This document shows positions 59,609 to 64,000 of a stretch of 64,000 nucleotides of DNA, in pieces. A program made the translations under genes and the position numbers. The notes below the pieces were generated by a model. That model ran no database searches. It was not told the origin of the DNA and saw only the letters and a list, made by a program, of their open reading frames with translations. This DNA is from Pseudomonas sp. ANT_H4 (GTDB lineage: Bacteria > Pseudomonadota > Gammaproteobacteria > Pseudomonadales > Pseudomonadaceae), in assembly GCF_008369295.1 (NCBI RefSeq), contig NZ_VOBG01000017.1:59133-123132 (forward strand). The letters are read 5' to 3'. How positions within the stretch are numbered: position 1 is the first letter of the stretch; every line of letters starts with the position of its first letter.

Positions 59609-60787
59609 ATGAGCCTTTCTTCTCAACCTTCATTACGCTCCGTGGAAGTGGCCAATTTCGAAGCCCTGCTGGAAAGCATCGGCGCCCAATTGGCCGCCAC
59701 CGCCCATATTTATGACGAAAGTGGCGCCTTCCCCCACGACAATTTCAAGCTGCTGCACGAGCACGGCCTGGTCGCCTTGACCGTGCCCAAGGCCCTGGGC
59801 GGTGGCGGTGCCAACCTGGCCCAGGCGCGCAAGGCCATCAGTGCGATTGCCAAGGGAGAACCTTCCACAGCCTTGATTCTGGTGATGCAGTACCTGCAAC
59901 ACACGCGCCTGCAAGACAGCAAAAACTGGCCGCAAGCCTTGCGCCTTAAAGTCGCCGAAGACGCGGTGCGTGAGGGTGCGCTGATCAATGCCCTGCGGGT
60001 CGAGCCGGACCTGGGAACGCCCGCACGCGGCGGCTTGCCGGCGACCATCGCCCGGCGCACCACTGCCGGTTGGCGTATCAGCGGCCGCAAGATCTACTCC
60101 ACCGGCAGCCACGGCCTGAGCTGGCTCAGCGTCTGGGCACGCAGCAGTGATGAAGACCCGTTGGTGGGCGCCTGGCTGGTGCGCAAGGACACCCCCGGCA
60201 TCAGCATCATCGACACCTGGGATCACCTGGGCATGCGCGCCACTTGCAGCCATGAAGTGGTGTTCGACAACGTACTGGTGCCGCTGGACCACGCCGTCAG
60301 CGTCAGTCCCTGGAGCGCGCCGCAAGCGGAACTTGATGGCGACGGCTTCCTGTGGATGTCGGTGTTGCTGTCCTCGGTGTATGACGCCGTGGCCCAGGCC
60401 GCACGGGATTGGTTGGTGGGTTTTCTGGAACAGCGCACACCGTCCAACCTCGGCGCCGCACTGTCGACCTTGCCGCGCTTCCAGGAAACCGTCGGCCATA
60501 TCGACACCTTGCTATTCGCCAACCGCAGCCTGCTGGATGCCGCTGCCGAAGGCCACACACCGGCCGCCAACGCAGCACAACTGAAATTCCTGGTGACTGG
60601 CAACGCCATCCGCGCCGTCGAGTTGGCCATCGAGGCGTCGGGTAATCCGGGCCTGTCACGCCACAGCCCGCTGCAGCGGCACTACCGCGACGTGTTGTGC
60701 AGCCGGGTACACACACCGCAGAACGACGCCGTGCTGCAAGGGGTCGGCAAAGCCGTATTCGCTCAACGCCAGAAGGAACGTTCATGA
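59609..60787 (+). CDS. Acyl-CoA dehydrogenase-fold flavin monooxygenase (SfnB/DszC-like)
   Basis: 392 residues. HEHGLVALTVPKALGGGGAN, ISGRKIYSTGSHGLSWLSVW, GMRATCSHEVVFDNVLVP and HSPLQRHYRDVLCSRVHTPQ identify the SfnB/DszC branch, which uses reduced FMN rather than FAD to oxidise sulfur compounds. A true acyl-CoA dehydrogenase or desulfinase acting on 3-sulfinopropionyl-CoA is an alternative. Stop overlaps the next gene by 4 bases. Confidence 0.88.
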   Translation: MSLSSQPSLRSVEVANFEALLESIGAQLAATAHIYDESGAFPHDNFKLLHEHGLVALTVPKALGGGGANLAQARKAISAIAKGEPSTALILVMQYLQHTRLQDSKNWPQALRLKVAEDAVREGALINALRVEPDLGTPARGGLPATIARRTTAGWRISGRKIYSTGSHGLSWLSVWARSSDEDPLVGAWLVRKDTPGISIIDTWDHLGMRATCSHEVVFDNVLVPLDHAVSVSPWSAPQAELDGDGFLWMSVLLSSVYDAVAQAARDWLVGFLEQRTPSNLGAALSTLPRFQETVGHIDTLLFANRSLLDAAAEGHTPAANAAQLKFLVTGNAIRAVELAIEASGNPGLSRHSPLQRHYRDVLCSRVHTPQNDAVLQGVGKAVFAQRQKERS

Positions 60788-61743
60788 GTCAGATCGTTAT
60801 CGCCAGCCAGTTGGACGAGGACTTCAACGAGGTTATCCGCCAACGCCTGGCCCTAACCCATCCCGACGCCGAGGTGATCGGTGTACCGGCCGGGGTGCCC
60901 AGCGACTTGCCGGGCCAGGTCACTATTTTGCTGGCACGGCCCATCAATGTGCGTGGCTATGAGGCTCCAAACACGCCACCACCGGGTTGGCCGTATGGGC
61001 TGCGCTGGATTCAAGTGGTGTCGTCAGGTATCGACTTCTACCCAAAATGGCTGTTCAACGGCCCGCCGGTGAGCACCTCCCGGGGCAGCGCCGCCGAGAA
61101 CATTGCCGAGTTCGCTCTGGCGTCGATCTTCGCGGGCACCAAGCATTTGCCGGATATCTGGGTGCATGACTCGCAGTGGAATTTCACTGCACTGACACCG
61201 CTCAAGGGCACGACCCTGGGGATTCTCGGCTTCGGCGCCATTGGCCGCAGCCTGGCGCAGAAGGCTCTGGGCCTGGGCATCAAGGTCGTAGCGCTGCGGC
61301 AAAGCCAGGCGCAGTTCGAAGTGGAAGGTGTTGAGGCGGCGCGAGATATCCATGACCTGTTTTCCCGCGCCGATCACCTGGTGCTGGCCGCACCATTGAC
61401 GGAGTCGACCCGGCATATCGTCGACCGCGATGTGCTCGCCAGTGCCAAGCCGGGCCTGCACCTGATCAATATCGCCCGTGGCGGCCTGCTGGACCATGGC
61501 GCACTGCTGGAAGCCCTGGAAACCGGCAGCATCGGCCTGGCCTCCCTGGATGTGACAGAGCCCGAACCGTTGCCGGATGGGCATGCGCTTTATGCCCATC
61601 CCCGCGTGCGGCTGTCGCCTCATACGTCGGCGATCTCAACGAATAGTCGCAACGATATCGCGGACAGTTTCCTGGGTAATCTGGAGCGGTATCTCAGTGG
61701 GTTGCGGTTGGAAAACCTGGCCGATACCCAGCGCGGGTACTAA
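60784..61743 (+). CDS. D-2-hydroxyacid dehydrogenase family protein (organosulfur operon)
   Basis: 319 residues. NAD-binding GFGAIGRSLAQKALGLG (about 150-166), NIARGGLLDHGALLEAL with the catalytic-type Arg region, DVTEPEPLPDGHALYAHP and SPHTSAIS with the conserved His (about 280-287). It differs from kguD at 62518 in sequence and has an extra N-terminal segment. It ends the operon that began at 55537. Reduces a 2-keto acid or oxidises a hydroxy acid from sulfur-compound breakdown (inference). Confidence 0.88.
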   Translation: MSQIVIASQLDEDFNEVIRQRLALTHPDAEVIGVPAGVPSDLPGQVTILLARPINVRGYEAPNTPPPGWPYGLRWIQVVSSGIDFYPKWLFNGPPVSTSRGSAAENIAEFALASIFAGTKHLPDIWVHDSQWNFTALTPLKGTTLGILGFGAIGRSLAQKALGLGIKVVALRQSQAQFEVEGVEAARDIHDLFSRADHLVLAAPLTESTRHIVDRDVLASAKPGLHLINIARGGLLDHGALLEALETGSIGLASLDVTEPEPLPDGHALYAHPRVRLSPHTSAISTNSRNDIADSFLGNLERYLSGLRLENLADTQRGY

Positions 61744-61793
61744 GCCGAACAGAGATCAACAGGTGGGAGCGGGCTGGGCTGGCTGGCTGGGGG

Positions 61794-61890
61794 CATATCC
61801 GTTATTTCGGTAACGGCTGCTGGCGGTTTCGCTCTTACAGCGACTCACTTTCGAAAAGCGCGAAAGTAAGCAAAGCGCTCTTGCCCCACC
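61794..61890. repeat. Intergenic repeat of Pseudomonas type
   Basis: The stretch begins CATATCCGTTATTTCGGTAA and ends in CTCTTGCCCCACCA. It has small internal palindromes (CCGTTA/GTAACGG; TTTCG/CGAAA) and reads like the common dispersed repeat of fluorescens-group genomes. No coding potential was seen. Confidence 0.55.
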
Positions 61891-61894
61891 ACTT

Positions 61895-62006
61895 GGTGCC
61901 TCGCTTAGGCTCGGCATGCCTTCACTCCGGCATTGCTCCGTGGGCCGCCGCGATGGGCCATCCTTGGCCCAGCGCGGCTAAACCGGCGTCCTGCCGGTTT
62001 ACCCAC
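61895..62006. repeat. 112-bp inverted repeat, left arm
   Basis: Positions 61929-62006 (78 bases) match the reverse complement of 62316-62393 with one mismatch; the outer 34 bases match more loosely. Inner blocks include GCTAAACCGGCGTCCTGCCG. No gene lies on the arm. Confidence 0.9.
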
Positions 62007-62131
62007 GGATCAATGCCTGCGTTCAGCCATCGTGGTTAACGGGGCGCCTAAGATCAAAAGCAAAAGCACGGCGGCCTGGTAGCCGACCTGAGTGGTGAGA
62101 AGCAAAAGCGGATCTACTGCCCACTGTCCAC

Positions 62132-62246
62132 TGTAGGAGCGAGCTTGCTCGCGATGGTCGTTAACGATAACGCTGGCTTCCTGAATCACCGCGGTGCCCT
62201 CAGGTTCTTCGCGAGCAAGAACTAGGCGTCCCCCTCGCTCCTACAG
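62132..62246. repeat. REPIN (paired REP elements)
   Basis: Left REP TGTAGGAGCGAGCTTGCTCG and an inverted right REP ending CCCCTCGCTCCTACA flank about 60 bases. The right REP has an extra AACTAGGCGTCC-type insertion relative to the left. It lies inside the large inverted repeat. Confidence 0.85.
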
Positions 62247-62315
62247 AAAAGCGGATGGCGCTGGCTCTTGATCTGCCTGCCCATAAAACCAGAGGCCGAA
62301 CGCAGGTGTTGCGCA

Positions 62316-62427
62316 GTGGGTAAACCGGCAGGACGCCGGTTTAGCCGCGCTGGGCCAAGGATGGCCCATCGCGGCGACCCACGGAGCAATGCCTTCGTTC
62401 GGGCACGCTGAGCCTAAGCGAGGCGCC
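62316..62427. repeat. 112-bp inverted repeat, right arm
   Basis: Reverse complement of the left arm at 61895-62006. The two arms enclose about 310 bases carrying the REPIN and no gene. Confidence 0.9.
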
Positions 62428-62517
62428 GATAGGTAGGGCAGGAGCGTTAATGAGATGGTCAGCCCGTGGTGAGACGACCATACCAACCCCTTGATTTTAA
62501 AAGTATTGTTCCTGGTG

Positions 62518-63495
62518 TCAGTGTTTCCAGGCGGCTTCGTTAACCAGATTCTTCGGCCGCTCTCCCGCCAGCGCCGTCAGCAGATTGTCCACCGCACATC
62601 GCGCCATTGCCTCCCGTGTTTCATGGGTGGCCGAGCCGATGTGCGGGGTGGCGACCACGTTGTTCAGATGCAGCAGCGGCGAATCGTGATTCAACGGTTC
62701 GCGCTCGAATACATCCAGCCCGGCGGCGCGGATCGTGCGTTGTTGCAGGGCATCGATCAGCGCCGCTTCGTCCACCACCTTGCCGCGAGAGATGTTGATA
62801 AAGATTGTCTTTGGGCCCATCAGTGCGAACTCTTTAGCACCAATCAAACCCTGAGTTTCAGCGGTCAGCGGCAACGTCAGGCAAACAAAGTCGGCTTGTT
62901 CCAACAGCTGCGGCAGGCTGCGGTACTGCGCGCCGAAACGTTGCTCCACCAAGGGTTTTGGCGAGTGACTGTGGTAGATCACCGGCATGCCGAAACCGAA
63001 ATGCCCACGCTGGGCCAAGGCTTCGCCGATGCGGCCCATACCGATGATGCCCAGGGTCTTGCCATGCACGTCGCTGCCGAAATGCAGCGGGCCAATGTTC
63101 TGGTTCCAGTTGCCGGCGCGGACCATATTGGTCAGCTCCACCAGCCGTCGGGCGGTAGCCAGGATCAGCGCGAAACCGGTGTCGGCGGTGGTTTCGGTGA
63201 GCACGTCAGGGGTGTTGCTGAGCAGGATGCCGCGCTGGGTCAGATAGTCGATGTCGTAGTTGTCGACACCCACCGACACGCTGGCCACTGCCTCCAGGTG
63301 TGGCGCCAGGTCCAACAACTTTGCGTCCAGGCGCAAACTGGCTCCCAGCAGCCCCTGGGCGCTGGGCAAGGCGTCGCGCAGCTGCGCCAGGCCGCCTTCG
63401 TCGAGCGATTCAATCAGCGTGACGTTCGCCTGTTCATGCAGGCGGGCCATCAGTGGCGCGGAGAGTTTTTTGTAGAGCACGACATGCTTTTTCAT
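62518..63495 (-). CDS. kguD: 2-ketogluconate reductase type D-2-hydroxyacid dehydrogenase
   Basis: 325 residues. KKHVVLYKKLSAPLMARLHE at the N terminus, VASVSVGVDNYDID, the NAD-binding GIIGMGRIGEALAQRGHFGF (about 155-174), NISRGKVVDEAALIDAL, LDVFEREPL and PHIGSATHETREAMAR with the catalytic His. Similar to GhrB/KguD. The start overlaps the upstream transporter stop (TGATG), typical of kguT-kguD. kguE and kguK would lie further upstream in the usual order but are not in the window. Confidence 0.8.
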   Translation of the reverse strand: MKKHVVLYKKLSAPLMARLHEQANVTLIESLDEGGLAQLRDALPSAQGLLGASLRLDAKLLDLAPHLEAVASVSVGVDNYDIDYLTQRGILLSNTPDVLTETTADTGFALILATARRLVELTNMVRAGNWNQNIGPLHFGSDVHGKTLGIIGMGRIGEALAQRGHFGFGMPVIYHSHSPKPLVEQRFGAQYRSLPQLLEQADFVCLTLPLTAETQGLIGAKEFALMGPKTIFINISRGKVVDEAALIDALQQRTIRAAGLDVFEREPLNHDSPLLHLNNVVATPHIGSATHETREAMARCAVDNLLTALAGERPKNLVNEAAWKH

Positions 63496-63899
63496 CAGGT
63501 TCTTACCTTCAATTCGAGGGGGCGCAAAGAAGCCGCCTGAGGCTGTTCACGGTCACTGGCACCGGGCTTGAGAAAGATCGTCAAGATCACCGACAGCATC
63601 AATGCGCCGCTCATCAGCAGGTACGAAGCGCCAGGGGAACCGGTGCTGCTGTTGAGATAACCCACCAGATACGACCCGCCAAACGAACCCAGCGCCCCCA
63701 TGCTGTTGATCAGCGCCATGGCGCCGCCGGCAACGTTGGCCGGAAGAATCTCCGGGACGATGGCGAAAAACGGTCCATAAGGCGCGTACATGCAAGCCCC
63801 GGCGATCACCAGCAGCGTGTACGACCACCAGAAGTGCTCGGCGCCCAGTGCGTACGAGCCATAGAAGGCAATATTCTGGGGCTTGATAAACGTTAGGAC
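63495..63899 (-). pseudogene. kguT: 3' remnant of an MFS 2-ketogluconate transporter (kguT-like)
   Basis: About 135 residues at the C-terminal end: FIKPQNIAFYGSYALG, then HFWWSYTLLVIAGACMYAPY, FFAIVPEILPANVAGGAMAL and terminal MLSVILTIFLKP. The frame continues upstream only to a stop (TAA) at 63909-63911, in AT-rich sequence without similarity, whereas a complete transporter needs some 430 residues. Broken gene or insertion junction near 63,900. An alternative is an assembly edge, but coding loss is abrupt. Confidence 0.7.
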
Positions 63900-64000
63900 A
63901 TAAGTATTTTATAAACAATAAATTAGAAAATAATTATCGAATCGTTAGTTCAGGTCATAGGTTAGGGGGAGTAGATGGAGCTTCTGTGGGCTACTGAGTC
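63900..64000. other. AT-rich terminal stretch without a recognised gene
   Basis: The last 100 bases (TATTTTATAAACAATAAATT and on) are much richer in A and T than the rest, and no open frame of note is present. It could be the end of an insertion element or an island border. No inverted repeats or target duplications can be verified from this side alone. Confidence 0.4.

Noticed and set aside
59609..60787. Calling this gene a plain acyl-CoA dehydrogenase of fatty-acid oxidation
   Set aside because: The HSPLQRHYRDVLCSRVHTPQ segment and operon with flavin monooxygenase and sulfonate-binding proteins point to the SfnB/DszC branch.
1..64000. tRNA genes, rRNA, CRISPR arrays, prophage or transposase genes
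   Set aside because: None was seen on reading; the only mobile-type features are REP/REPIN repeats, the inverted repeat and the possible junction near 63,900.

Overview
The window reads as a chromosomal segment of a fluorescens-group Pseudomonas. It is GC-rich and gene-dense. It carries REP-type hairpins typical of that group, a complete nirSMCFDLGHJEN nitrite-reductase cluster with nirQ-O-P beside it, an itaconate-degradation operon arranged almost as in P. aeruginosa PA0877-PA0882, a kguT-kguD 2-ketogluconate fragment, and a long sulfur-scavenging region. All species and family assignments come from reading translated sequence, not from database searches.

Layout. (1) 1-5154: itaconate catabolism (ict partial, MmgE/PrpD protein, acyl-CoA dehydrogenase, ich) on the minus strand with a divergent LysR regulator. 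(2) 5249-7882: a lipoprotein of the beta-lactamase/PBP family that lacks the nucleophilic serine, followed by a MipA/OmpV outer-membrane protein. (3) 7977-23494: denitrification and heme block. nirP, nirO and nirQ diverge from nirS-M-C-F-D-L-G-H-J-E-N. Then come hemN, a HemN-like protein that has lost the radical-SAM cysteine loop, a CopD-like membrane protein, and Sco1 and PCu(A)C copper chaperones. Three perfect or near-perfect DNR/ANR boxes lie at the key promoters. norCB is absent here. (4) 23506-33239: mixed accessory genes, including a cupin, three GNAT acetyltransferases, a small P-loop kinase, two divergent L,D-transpeptidases, a creatininase-family protein, a ProC-DUF924 fusion and a DUF1624 membrane protein. 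Several short gene relics lie among them. (5) 33271-38635: metE, then carboxynorspermidine decarboxylase and dehydrogenase, an alternative spermidine route. (6) 38698-61743: organosulfur region. It holds one complete sulfonate-type ABC transporter plus two more substrate-binding proteins, two TonB receptors, two flavin monooxygenases, a DszC/SfnB-like protein, a TauD-family dioxygenase, a 3-mercaptopropionate-type thiol dioxygenase, a four-domain rhodanese, an FAD/ferredoxin pair and a LysR regulator. (7) 61744-62517: a gene-free repeat block with a 112-bp inverted repeat and a REPIN. (8) 62518-64000: kguD and the 3' remnant of a kguT-like transporter, broken at about 63,900 where AT-rich DNA begins.

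How the genes fit together. The nir block makes cytochrome cd1 and its heme d1; hemN supplies anaerobic heme, and the Sco/PCu(A)C/CopD genes handle copper. The sulfur region looks like a scavenging regulon in which thiols and sulfonates are imported through TonB receptors and a shared ABC system, oxidised by flavin, iron and FAD enzymes, and sulfur is released as sulfite or handed to rhodanese. Closely similar AT-rich promoter segments recur before several of its transcription units.
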